A stretch of DNA of 20,585 nt from Schleiferiaceae bacterium (GTDB taxonomy: Bacteria > Bacteroidota > Bacteroidia > Flavobacteriales > Schleiferiaceae), in NCBI GenBank assembly GCA_023260615.1, contig JALQUY010000013.1:1-20585 (forward strand). The letters are read 5' to 3'. The position numbers and the translations under genes are program-made. Every line of letters begins with the position of its first letter. Positions within the stretch are counted from its first letter, which is position 1. Positions 1-7,328 of the stretch are shown here, in pieces. Below the pieces are notes generated by a model. The model searched no databases. It was not told the origin of the DNA and saw only the letters and a program-made list of their open reading frames with translations.

Positions 1-85
1 TAGAGAGCTAGAGAGCTAGAGAGCTAGAGAGCTAGAGAGCTAGAGAGCTAGAGAGCTAGAGAGCTAGAGAGCTAGAGAGCTAGAG
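1..85. repeat. Perfect 8-bp tandem repeat, 10 copies
   Basis: The octamer TAGAGAGC is repeated ten times without a mismatch from 1 to 80, followed by a five-base partial copy (TAGAG) that ends at 85. The array touches the window edge, so its true length is unknown. It lies outside any gene, downstream of the 3' end of apbE. The reverse complement of the unit, GCTCTCTA, is the same octamer that ends two of the three 27-bp repeats at 174-254, so the two repeat families look related but are in opposite orientation. Perfect identity suggests recent slippage or expansion. Confidence 0.97.
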
Positions 86-173
86 CTTGGCAAAACAACG
101 GAAAGTCCCGGCGCGCGGCGAAGGTCCTCCAAAGAGTTTAAGGGTAAAAGAGATTAAGCGTTTAAGCGTAAAG

Positions 174-254
174 GCTTCAGCGCGAAGCGCATGCTTTCTA
201 GCTTCAGGGCGAAGCCCGAGCTCTCTAGCCACAGTGCGCAGCACGTGCTCTCTA
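174..254 (+). repeat. Three 27-bp degenerate tandem repeats, each with a GNA-triloop hairpin
   Basis: Copies lie at 174-200, 201-227 and 228-254. Copies 1 and 2 match at 22 of 27 positions, copies 2 and 3 at 21 of 27. Each holds a 4-bp stem closed on a three-base loop: GCGC-GAA-GCGC (180-190), GGGC-GAA-GCCC (207-217) and GTGC-GCA-GCAC (234-244). The second base pair changes from C-G to G-C to T-A, so pairing is kept while the sequence changes. Each unit ends in the octamer GCTCTCTA (GCTTTCTA in copy 1), and one more octamer variant GCTATCTA follows at 255-262, eight bases before the apbE stop codon. The spacer at 86-173 holds only short repeats (TTTAAGGGTAAA at 137, TTTAAGCGTAAA at 161). Function is not known to me; it could be a REP-like intergenic repeat or a structured 3' region of the nqr-apbE transcript. 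Confidence 0.85.
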
Positions 255-269
255 GCTATCTAGCCCGAG

Positions 270-1337
270 CTACTCCAAGTTCCACGACGCCCAGACCTGT
301 AGGCCTTCCGCTTCGTTTCCAGAAATCAAGAGCGCGTCCCATTCGGGATGCTGAGCCAACCACTGCTTGGTTTTTTCCATGCCCATAGCCATGGCGGCGG
401 TCGCCATTCCGTCTGCTTCCGCACAACTTGGACCGATGAGCGTGGCACTCAAGACATCCGTCTGAATGGGCCAACCCGTCTTAGCATCTAGCGTATGCCC
501 GTAGTGTGCGCCCGTAGCGGGGTCCACTTTGTAGTTTCGGTAATTCCCACTGGTGGCCAATGCGCGCTCGTTGAGCTCCACGGTTTGGGCATAGTCGGTG
601 GATTTCCCTTGCTGGGGAAGCTCGATGCCCACTTTGTAGGAGCTACCGTCCGGCTTCACACCGAAAGTGCGTACCTCTCCCCCAATTTCCACAAAGGCAG
701 CGGAGGCGCCTCGTGCGCGAAGCGAATCGCACACGATATCGACAGAATGGCCTTGGGAGAAACTCATGAAGTTCAATTGGGTGCGTGTACCCTCACGGCC
801 AGGCGCTGGACGTCCTTGGTCGAGCGCCAATTTGGCCGGGGAGTTACCCGTGCAGAGGTGGGCCAATGAAAACCAGCTGGTATCCCCCACGTGCTGCATT
901 AAAGTCTCCAAAGCCATAGTATCACCGGGTAGCAACGTTGCGGGCCCAACCCCAAATCCCCAGGCCTCAATAACCGGTGCTAAGGTGGGGTCAAGTACCC
1001 CCTCTGTCTCGTAGTACAGGGCTCGTCCGATTTGCAGTAGCTCACAGAGATAGGGATGGTCGGGTGCAACCACAGCAGGGCCGTTGAGCGCGGAAATCAA
1101 GGAGGTGCTGTCCCAAGGGGAAGCTACATGGTTGTACTCCGCCAGCCAACGCTGGATGTCGGAGGCCTCAACGCGCGCGTCGCCGTACACGGTGATGTGA
1201 AAGGTGGTCGCTTGCGCTTCCCCTTCGAAGTGAAGCGCGTCGTCCGAAGACTGGCAGCCCACTGCGAGCAGCATAGCGCCAAAAAAAGCGGCCGAGGCCG
1301 CTTTTCTTAGGAGGTAGGGATTAGCCACCAAAGTCAT
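270..1337 (-). CDS. apbE: FAD:protein FMN transferase ApbE, lipoprotein
   Basis: ApbE-family flavin transferase, which uses FAD to link FMN by a phosphoester bond to threonine in target proteins such as NqrB and NqrC. The 355-residue protein begins with a lipoprotein signal whose lipobox LAVGC ends at Cys28, so it should be anchored in the membrane facing the periplasm, where NQR flavinylation takes place. Family blocks visible are GVLDPTLAPVIEAWGFG, the HSVD..VEIGGEVRTFG region, SGNYRNY, and the C-terminal GHTLDAKTGWPIQ...EADGMATAAMAMG region with the acidic metal-binding residues. It is the last gene of the nqr operon and its ATG overlaps the nqrF stop by 17 bp, which fits translational coupling and a dedicated maturation role. 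TTG and GTG codons 3 and 4 are possible alternative starts, one of them beginning almost at the nqrF stop. Confidence 0.95.
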   Translation of the reverse strand: MTLVANPYLLRKAASAAFFGAMLLAVGCQSSDDALHFEGEAQATTFHITVYGDARVEASDIQRWLAEYNHVASPWDSTSLISALNGPAVVAPDHPYLCELLQIGRALYYETEGVLDPTLAPVIEAWGFGVGPATLLPGDTMALETLMQHVGDTSWFSLAHLCTGNSPAKLALDQGRPAPGREGTRTQLNFMSFSQGHSVDIVCDSLRARGASAAFVEIGGEVRTFGVKPDGSSYKVGIELPQQGKSTDYAQTVELNERALATSGNYRNYKVDPATGAHYGHTLDAKTGWPIQTDVLSATLIGPSCAEADGMATAAMAMGMEKTKQWLAQHPEWDALLISGNEAEGLQVWASWNLE

Positions 1338-2628
1338 CGAAGGATACGTTCTCCGCAGGTACGCCGAAGTCGTCGACCATCTTCAATACGGCCGCGTTCA
1401 TCATGGGCGGGCCACAGAAGTAGAATTCGATGTCCTCGGGAGCTTCGTGCTTGGAGAGGTAGTTGTCAATCAAAGCTTGGTGTACAAAGCCTGTGAAACC
1501 GTCGCCTTCGTCGTCGATGCTCTGCTTCGCGGTCCAGTTGTCTTCGGGAAGTGGCTCCGAAAGCACCATGTGGAACTTGAAGTTGGGGAACTCCTTTTCG
1601 ATGTTCTGGAAGTCGTCGATGTAGAAGAGCTCGCGACGTGAACGACCGCCGTACCAGTAGGATACTTTTCGGCCCGTCTTCAACGTGTGGAAGAGGTGGA
1701 ACAAGTGCGAACGCATGGGAGCCATACCCGCACCGCCGCCGACGTAGATCATTTCTGCTTCGGTGTCCTTGATGTGGAATTCACCGTAAGGACCGGAAAT
1801 GGTCACCTTGTCGCCCGCCTTCAGATTAAAGACGTAGGACGAACACACACCTGGGTTCACGTCCATCCAACCGTTCTTCGCGCGATCCCAAGGTGGAGTG
1901 GCGATACGGATGTTCAGCATGACGATATTGCCCTCAGCAGGGTGGTTGGCCATGGAGTAGGCACGGAAGAGGGGCTCAGGATTGCTCATCTTGAGATCCC
2001 ACAGGCCAAACTTGTCCCATTCAGACTGGAACTCATCGGGCTTCTTGCCTAAGCGGGGGTGCGCGGTGATGTCCATGTCCTTGAAGTCCACGTCAATGGC
2101 AGGAACGTCCACCTGGATGTAGCCACCGGCCAAGAAGTCGAGGTTCTCGCCTTCGGGCAATTTGACTACGAATTCTTTAATGAAAGAGGCCACGTTGTAG
2201 TTTGAAACCACTTCGCATTCCCATTTCTTGATGCCGAAGATTTCATCGGGCACCTTGATCTTCATGTCGTTCTTCACCTTTACTTGGCAACCCAAGCGCC
2301 AGTTGTCCGCGACTTGCTTGCGGTTGAAGAAGCCTGTTTCCGTGGGGAGGATTTCGCCGCCGCCTTCAAAAACTTGGCATTTGCACATGCCGCAGGTACC
2401 GCCACCGCCACAGGCAGAGGGCAAGAAGATCTTCTGGTTGCCCAGGGTGCCCAACAGCGTGCTGCCAGACTCCACTTCCACTAGGTCGCCGTTGATTTCC
2501 AACTTGACAGGACCTGAGGGGCTCAAGCGCGCTTTGGCTTGCAAAAGGATGGTGACCAAGGCCAAGATGACCAAGGTGAAAACGGCGACCGATACGCCGA
2601 GTACGGTAGAGGATGCTGCTAAAAACAT
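1321..2628 (-). CDS. nqrF: Na+-translocating NADH:quinone reductase subunit F
   Basis: NADH-oxidising entry subunit of Na+-NQR, facing the cytoplasm. The 435-residue protein has one N-terminal membrane helix (residues about 8-30), a 2Fe-2S ferredoxin domain with ligands Cys73, Cys79, Cys82 and Cys114 (PSACGGGGTCGMC and RLGC), an FAD-binding domain with the RAYSMAN motif, and a C-terminal NADH-binding domain with VGGGAGMAPMRSH and FCGPPMM. The cysteine spacing matches that of characterised NqrF proteins. The protein ends in the conserved SFDDFGG. It starts 15 bp after the nqrE stop and is followed by overlapping apbE. All expected functional residues are present. Confidence 0.98.
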   Translation of the reverse strand: MFLAASSTVLGVSVAVFTLVILALVTILLQAKARLSPSGPVKLEINGDLVEVESGSTLLGTLGNQKIFLPSACGGGGTCGMCKCQVFEGGGEILPTETGFFNRKQVADNWRLGCQVKVKNDMKIKVPDEIFGIKKWECEVVSNYNVASFIKEFVVKLPEGENLDFLAGGYIQVDVPAIDVDFKDMDITAHPRLGKKPDEFQSEWDKFGLWDLKMSNPEPLFRAYSMANHPAEGNIVMLNIRIATPPWDRAKNGWMDVNPGVCSSYVFNLKAGDKVTISGPYGEFHIKDTEAEMIYVGGGAGMAPMRSHLFHLFHTLKTGRKVSYWYGGRSRRELFYIDDFQNIEKEFPNFKFHMVLSEPLPEDNWTAKQSIDDEGDGFTGFVHQALIDNYLSKHEAPEDIEFYFCGPPMMNAAVLKMVDDFGVPAENVSFDDFGG

Positions 2629-2643
2629 TTCGCTATCGACTGA

Positions 2644-3261
2644 TTAGAGTTTGATTCCCATGAAGCTCATGAAGGCAATGCCCATCAAGCCCGTGATGAT
2701 GAAGGTGATGCCCAGTCCGCGCAAGGGAGCGGGAACGTGGGAGTACTTCAAGCGCTCGCGGATGGCGGCGATGGCTACGATAGCCAACAACCAACCAATG
2801 CCTGACCCTAAACCAAACACAGTAGCTTGGCCAATGTTCTCGTAGGCGCGCTCTTGCATGAAGAGGGAGCCACCCAAGATGGAACAGTTTACCGCAATCA
2901 AAGGCAAGAAGATACCGAGTGCGGAGTACAACGCAGGTGCGAACTTCTCAACGACCATTTCCACCAACTGTACCATGGCCGCGATAACGGCGATGAACAT
3001 GATGAAGGAGAGGAAGCTGAGGTCCAATTCGGCGAAGGAAGGATCCAACCACTGCAATGCGCCCTTTTGAAGCACTTTGGTCTCCAAGAGGTAGTTCACA
3101 GGGAGGGTGATGGTCAATACGAAGGTCACTGCCAAACCCAGGCCCATGGCGGTCTTAACCGTTTTAGAAACGGCCAAGTACGAACACATGCCTAGGAAGT
3201 AGGCAAAGATCATGTTGTCAATAAAGATGCTCTTGACAAAGATGTTGAGTAAATCTTGCAT
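2644..3261 (-). CDS. nqrE: Na+-translocating NADH:quinone reductase subunit E
   Basis: Integral membrane subunit of Na+-NQR, paralogous to NqrD and to RnfA. It has 205 residues and about six membrane helices. The two half-site cysteines that, in characterised complexes, share a 2Fe-2S cluster with NqrD are visible at Cys26 (FLGMC) and Cys126 (AVNCSILGG). The inverted-repeat topology typical of the family is apparent in the two similar halves around these cysteines. The gene begins 12 bp after nqrD and ends 15 bp before nqrF. Length and motifs are normal for the family. Confidence 0.98.
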   Translation of the reverse strand: MQDLLNIFVKSIFIDNMIFAYFLGMCSYLAVSKTVKTAMGLGLAVTFVLTITLPVNYLLETKVLQKGALQWLDPSFAELDLSFLSFIMFIAVIAAMVQLVEMVVEKFAPALYSALGIFLPLIAVNCSILGGSLFMQERAYENIGQATVFGLGSGIGWLLAIVAIAAIRERLKYSHVPAPLRGLGITFIITGLMGIAFMSFMGIKL

Positions 3262-3273
3262 GGCTTTGTAGGC

Positions 3274-3936
3274 TTAGTCTTTTTCGATCAAGGAAGGAGT
3301 TTTGGCGCGCTGAACCCAAATGATCAGAGCGACCACAATCAGGGCCATCGGAGGCAATAACATCATGCCGTTGTTCTTGTAACCGAAGTCGTACAAGCCG
3401 AGCATGTCTACCACGGGGTAGTCCAAAAGCGTACCGTTACCGAGGAGCTCGCGGAAGAAGGCCACGATGATCAAGATGCCGCCGTAGGCTGCACCGTTGC
3501 CCAAGCCGTCTAGTACCGACTTCCAAGGCGTGTTGCCCAGGGAGAAGGCTTCAATTCGGCCCATGATGATACAGTTTGTGATGATCAAGCCCACGAAGAC
3601 CGACAGCTGCTTGGAGACATCGTACACGAAGGCTTTCAACACCTGGTCTACGAGGATTACCAAAGCGGCTACCACGACGAGCTGTACGATGATGCGGATT
3701 CGGTTGGGAATCATGTTACGCATCAAGGAGGTGATTAGATTGGCCATGGTCGTTACCACCAAAACGGAAAGGCCCATTACGATGGCAGGCTTCAGCTTGA
3801 CCGTGATGGCCAAGGCGCTACAAATACCCAATACCTGAACAGTGATAGGGTTATTGGAATTGAGCGGGTCAATGAGGAGGGCGCGGTTCTTCTTGGAGAA
3901 CAAACCCTCTTTGGCAGGTTTTTGCTCGGTGCTCAT
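3274..3936 (-). CDS. nqrD: Na+-translocating NADH:quinone reductase subunit D
   Basis: Integral membrane subunit of Na+-NQR, paralogous to NqrE. The 220-residue protein has a short hydrophilic N-terminus and about six membrane helices. The paired cluster cysteines are at Cys39 (VLGICSALA) and Cys122 (IITNCIIMGR), the latter inside the signature that runs into the conserved GRIEAF segment. Its ATG overlaps the nqrC stop codon in the four-base arrangement ATGA, so translation of the two is probably coupled. Nothing is missing compared with the family. Confidence 0.98.
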   Translation of the reverse strand: MSTEQKPAKEGLFSKKNRALLIDPLNSNNPITVQVLGICSALAITVKLKPAIVMGLSVLVVTTMANLITSLMRNMIPNRIRIIVQLVVVAALVILVDQVLKAFVYDVSKQLSVFVGLIITNCIIMGRIEAFSLGNTPWKSVLDGLGNGAAYGGILIIVAFFRELLGNGTLLDYPVVDMLGLYDFGYKNNGMMLLPPMALIVVALIIWVQRAKTPSLIEKD

Positions 3937-4685
3937 AATGCAGCTGTGATTAAAGTGGTGTCAGCGGCAAGGCCCAAGGTGTCTACAGCAGGAGCTGCAG
4001 TCGCCGCGGCGATGCTCATCAAATACTTCTTGTAAGGAGCCAAACAGTCCGAAATCATGGTCTGTACGCCCACTGAGGTAATGGTACCGCCCGAGATGCC
4101 GTCCACCTGCTGGTCTCCAGCCGCATCGCCTTTGCGAACTTCAATGCCTTCATAGGCCTCGGTGAAGAGCTTCTTACCGGGGAACTGGTCCTGGAAGATG
4201 GGAGTTGCGATTTCCGCACCCAAACCAGGGGTTTCTGTCTTGTGACCAAAGGTGGCACCTAAAATGGTGTTGCCATCGCCTTCCAAGGCAACGTAGCCCC
4301 AGATAGGTCCCCAAAGGCCTTTGCCTCGCAGAGGAAGAACGTAATAGGTGTTGCCTTCTACTTCCGCCTTGTACAGAGGCACCTGGCGCTCTTCTGCACT
4401 CAATGCTACGGCGCTGGCCATATCGATGTCAAAGGCTGAAACTTCGGACTCCACAGCTGCGCCGTTTTGGATGACCAATTGCTCGGTGATGTACTTCGCA
4501 AAAAGAGCGTCAGCGTCTTCGCCTTCAATGCCGATAGAACGCAAGATGTCAGACTTCTTCTCCAATTCGACGTTCTTGTCCTGGAAGGGCTTCAAAGACG
4601 TCGCTGCGATGGAGAGCAATGCGGCCACCAGGACCACCATGACCACCGCGAAGATGTACGTGTATTTGTTAGAGTTGATATTCAT
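3933..4685 (-). CDS. nqrC: Na+-translocating NADH:quinone reductase subunit C
   Basis: Periplasmic flavin-carrying subunit of Na+-NQR. The 250-residue protein has one N-terminal membrane helix (residues about 10-30) and an FMN-binding domain. The flavinylation site is DGISGGTIT, with Thr201 the predicted residue that receives FMN from ApbE; the more common form of this motif has Ala at the third position (SGAT). GHKTETPGLGAEI is the other strongly conserved block. After the domain ends near residue 222 there is a tail of about 28 residues rich in Ala and Thr that I would not expect to be needed for function. The start lies 3 bp after the nqrB stop and the stop overlaps nqrD. Confidence 0.97.
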   Translation of the reverse strand: MNINSNKYTYIFAVVMVVLVAALLSIAATSLKPFQDKNVELEKKSDILRSIGIEGEDADALFAKYITEQLVIQNGAAVESEVSAFDIDMASAVALSAEERQVPLYKAEVEGNTYYVLPLRGKGLWGPIWGYVALEGDGNTILGATFGHKTETPGLGAEIATPIFQDQFPGKKLFTEAYEGIEVRKGDAAGDQQVDGISGGTITSVGVQTMISDCLAPYKKYLMSIAAATAAPAVDTLGLAADTTLITAAL

Positions 4686-4688
4686 GGC

Positions 4689-5885
4689 TTAGGCTTTTGC
4701 GCGCTTGAGACGCTTTTGAATGTTTGCATTAACCACATAATGGTCGATCAAAGGTGCCATTACGTTCATGAAGAGGATGGCCAACATCATGCCTTCTGGG
4801 TACGCGGGGTTGAATACGCGAATCATGATGCCCAAGAAACCCACGAGGAAGCCGTAGATCCACTTGCCACGCTCCGTGTGTGCAGCCGATACGGGGTCGG
4901 TCGCCATAAACACCGTAGCAAAGGCCCAGCTACCAAACACTAAATGATAGTAGAAGGGAATGCTCATGAAGTTCTGCTGAGCTTCCGTCAGCATATGCGG
5001 TGCTGCCGCATTGAAGATCAGGCCCATCGCGATGGCGCCCAAGGTAGAGCCCGCCATGATTTTCCAAGAACCGATTCCCGTGGCAATCAAGTAGATACCG
5101 CCGAGAACGATCAACAAGGTGCTGGTTTCACCAATGGACCCTGGAATCAGACCTAGGAAGGCATCCCATGCGCTAAAGGTGGTGGTTCCACTTGTCGCGT
5201 ATTGACCCAGTGCAGTAGCACCCGAGAACCCATCTACCACGGCTTGTCCTGCTTCGGTCGTCGTGTTGATCCACACCTTATCGCCCGACATAAAGGAAGG
5301 ATAGGCGAAGAAAGCGAAGGCACGCGCGGTGAGTGCGGGGTTCAAAAGGTTCATACCCGTTCCGCCAAAGACCTCCTTGCCGATCAATACCGCGAAGATG
5401 GTAGAGATGGCCACCATCCACAAAGGCATGTCGATAGGCATGGTCATGGGGATCAGCAAGCCGGAAACCAAGAATCCTTCGTTTACAGGGTGCTTGTTGA
5501 TGCCGGCGAAGTAAATCTCAACCCCCAAACCAGCCATGTAGGTCACGGCAATCATGGGAACGATTTTCCACGCTCCAAAGAGGAAGTTGTCCACGGTGAA
5601 GAACTGCCCCCAACCCATGGCGTCGTTGAGCAAGCCCAAAGCCTTGTAGTGCTGGTAACCTCCGTTGAAAATTCCGAAGATCAGCGCAGGAACCAAAGCA
5701 AAAATGACCGTCACCATCGTGCGCTTCAAATCGATAGCGTCACGGACGTGTGCCCCACTGTGTGCGTTGTGGTCGGGCACAAACATCATGGTTTCCAACG
5801 CGTTGTGCAAGGGATACAAGGGCTTCAATTTCCCTGTGGTCACCGCGGGGCGCGTGGCATCGAAAATGTTTTGAATGAATTTCAT
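4689..5885 (-). CDS. nqrB: Na+-translocating NADH:quinone reductase subunit B
   Basis: Large membrane subunit of Na+-NQR, with a role in sodium and quinone binding and a covalently attached FMN. From the ATG at 5885 it has 398 residues. The FMN acceptor motif DGFSGATALG is present with Thr224 as the predicted site. Other conserved parts are the N-terminal LYPLHNALETMMF, GKEVFGGTGMNLLNPALTARAF, and the C-terminal MATDPVSAAHTERGKWIYG. Family topology is about ten helices. I chose the ATG over an in-frame TTG two codons upstream because MKFI starts the usual homologous region. The gap from the nqrA stop is 14 bp and the gap to nqrC is 3 bp. Confidence 0.97.
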   Translation of the reverse strand: MKFIQNIFDATRPAVTTGKLKPLYPLHNALETMMFVPDHNAHSGAHVRDAIDLKRTMVTVIFALVPALIFGIFNGGYQHYKALGLLNDAMGWGQFFTVDNFLFGAWKIVPMIAVTYMAGLGVEIYFAGINKHPVNEGFLVSGLLIPMTMPIDMPLWMVAISTIFAVLIGKEVFGGTGMNLLNPALTARAFAFFAYPSFMSGDKVWINTTTEAGQAVVDGFSGATALGQYATSGTTTFSAWDAFLGLIPGSIGETSTLLIVLGGIYLIATGIGSWKIMAGSTLGAIAMGLIFNAAAPHMLTEAQQNFMSIPFYYHLVFGSWAFATVFMATDPVSAAHTERGKWIYGFLVGFLGIMIRVFNPAYPEGMMLAILFMNVMAPLIDHYVVNANIQKRLKRAKA

Positions 5886-5899
5886 GAGCAAGCGGAGGA

Positions 5900-7240
5900 T
5901 TAATTCATTTCGGTGTAAAGAAGGTCAAGACCTTCACGAACCATCTGCTGCAGAGGCTGCTTTGAGGTACAAACCACTTCGCACAAAGCGAAGTCTTCAG
6001 GCGTCACCTCGTAGATGCCGAGCGCTTCCATTTTTTCCAAATCCTTCGCCCAAACCGCCTTCAAAAGTTGGTTGGGATAGATGTCGAAGGGGAATACTTG
6101 ATCGTACTGACCCGTCACCACAAAGGCGCGCTCTTCCCCGTTCAATTTGGTCGTCAAATCGTATTTCTTACCGGGGGTCAAGAAGCTGAAGAACGTTCGG
6201 CTCACAGAATACTTTCCAAAGCCGGGAAGCACCCAACCCAAGAAGTCCGTGCCTTGTCCTTCAGGAATCACTGAAATCTGCTGGGCATTCACACCCAAGT
6301 AGCCCGTGGCTCCGATAGAAGCGCCAGTCAGCACAGAACCCGAGATGTAACGGAACGAACCGGCCTTGACTTCCGCTTGGAAGAAGGACTCCAAATTCAT
6401 TCCGCCACGAACGCGGAAATAACGTGGGTTGGTGAAACCGCTACCGCCCGCTGCAACCACGCGGTCGCAGTGGTACTCGCCGGTCAAGAACACCGTTCCG
6501 ATCAAGGCCACGTCTTGCGCAGACAAGGTCCAAACCACTTCGCCCTTATTCAAAGGAGAAACCGCAGCAATGTGCACGGAGGTGTTACCAGCAGGGTGCT
6601 TGCCTGCAAAACGGTGGATCTCCACGCCCTTGGCTTGGGTCAATGCGGGGAAGCTTTCAGAAGCCTCCAGGCTCAGAACCGTCTTGGGCGACAAGAGGCC
6701 CAAAACTTCCAGACCTGCGGCAAATGCCTCTTCCTTGCCCGCAAGCGCCACGGAAGCTTCCGTCGCGAAGGGAGCGGTCGCCATGCCGTTTACAAAAATG
6801 GCCTTGGGCTGATCGTCCGGATTGGCGATGCGGCCGTAGGGGCGCATTTCCAAAGCCGTCCATGCACCGGAATTCAGCAATTTGTCTTTGGCTTCTTCCG
6901 CCGTGCTGGGCATTCCCTTGCCGAAGTTGTGGTAGGTGGTGCTGGCATCTGCAGCCAAAACCACTTGCAACAAACGACGCTTCTCGCCGCGCACAATCGC
7001 CTTCACCGTACCGCTGACGGGAGAGGTTACTTGAATGCGGGGGTCCTTTTTGTCGTGGAAGATGCACTGACCCGCTTGGATCGCATCGCCTTCTTTCACG
7101 GCAAGCTTGGGAGAAAGGCCCGTAAATTCTTCAGGGTTTAGGGCGAACGAGGCGCTCAACGGAGCCTCATCGACCTGCGCAGAGGGGGCACCTACCAAGG
7201 GGAGGTTCAAGCCTTTGCGAATGGTATGTGTTTTCGACAT
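5900..7240 (-). CDS. nqrA: Na+-translocating NADH:quinone reductase subunit A
   Basis: Peripheral cytoplasmic subunit of Na+-NQR and first gene of the operon. From the ATG at 7240 it has 446 residues starting MSKTHTIRKGLNLPLVG, the standard NqrA N-terminus; an in-frame TTG at 7279 would add 13 residues but lies inside the promoter element, so it is rejected. Recognisable regions include the biotinyl-lipoyl-like fold (KEGDAIQAGQ and SPVSGTVKAIVRGEKR) and the later SVSRTFFSF and PFDIYPNQLLKA segments. A -7 element TACCTTTG sits 36 bp upstream of the ATG. The plug gene is transcribed divergently from the other side of the same 88-bp region. Confidence 0.97.
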   Translation of the reverse strand: MSKTHTIRKGLNLPLVGAPSAQVDEAPLSASFALNPEEFTGLSPKLAVKEGDAIQAGQCIFHDKKDPRIQVTSPVSGTVKAIVRGEKRRLLQVVLAADASTTYHNFGKGMPSTAEEAKDKLLNSGAWTALEMRPYGRIANPDDQPKAIFVNGMATAPFATEASVALAGKEEAFAAGLEVLGLLSPKTVLSLEASESFPALTQAKGVEIHRFAGKHPAGNTSVHIAAVSPLNKGEVVWTLSAQDVALIGTVFLTGEYHCDRVVAAGGSGFTNPRYFRVRGGMNLESFFQAEVKAGSFRYISGSVLTGASIGATGYLGVNAQQISVIPEGQGTDFLGWVLPGFGKYSVSRTFFSFLTPGKKYDLTTKLNGEERAFVVTGQYDQVFPFDIYPNQLLKAVWAKDLEKMEALGIYEVTPEDFALCEVVCTSKQPLQQMVREGLDLLYTEMN

Positions 7241-7276
7241 GTCCAAGGATAAAATGGTCTCGAAAAAAATTCGGTG

Positions 7277-7284
7277 CAAAGGTA
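7277..7284 (-). promoter_or_regulatory. -7 promoter element of the nqr-apbE operon
   Basis: On the minus strand these bases read TACCTTTG, a perfect fit to the Bacteroidota -7 consensus TAnnTTTG, followed by CACC. Transcription would begin near 7270, leaving a leader of about 30 nt before the nqrA ATG. A T-rich stretch (CTTTT) lies about 19 bp upstream where the -33 element is expected, but it is not a good TTTG match. No ribosome binding site of Shine-Dalgarno type is visible, which is usual in this phylum. Confidence 0.65.
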
Positions 7285-7328
7285 CAAAGGATACCCGGGG
7301 CTTAAAAGTTTTTCCGCAACTTTAAGGG

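Noticed and set aside
1..262. The two repeat blocks at the left edge as a CRISPR array
   Set aside because: Units of 8 and 27 bp are directly adjacent with no unique spacers, and no cas gene is present.
4944..7141. Long plus-strand ORFs opposite nqrA and nqrB (for example 5202-5903 and 6377-7141)
   Set aside because: Antisense frames kept open by the codon bias of the nqr genes; no recognisable domain, signal or promoter.
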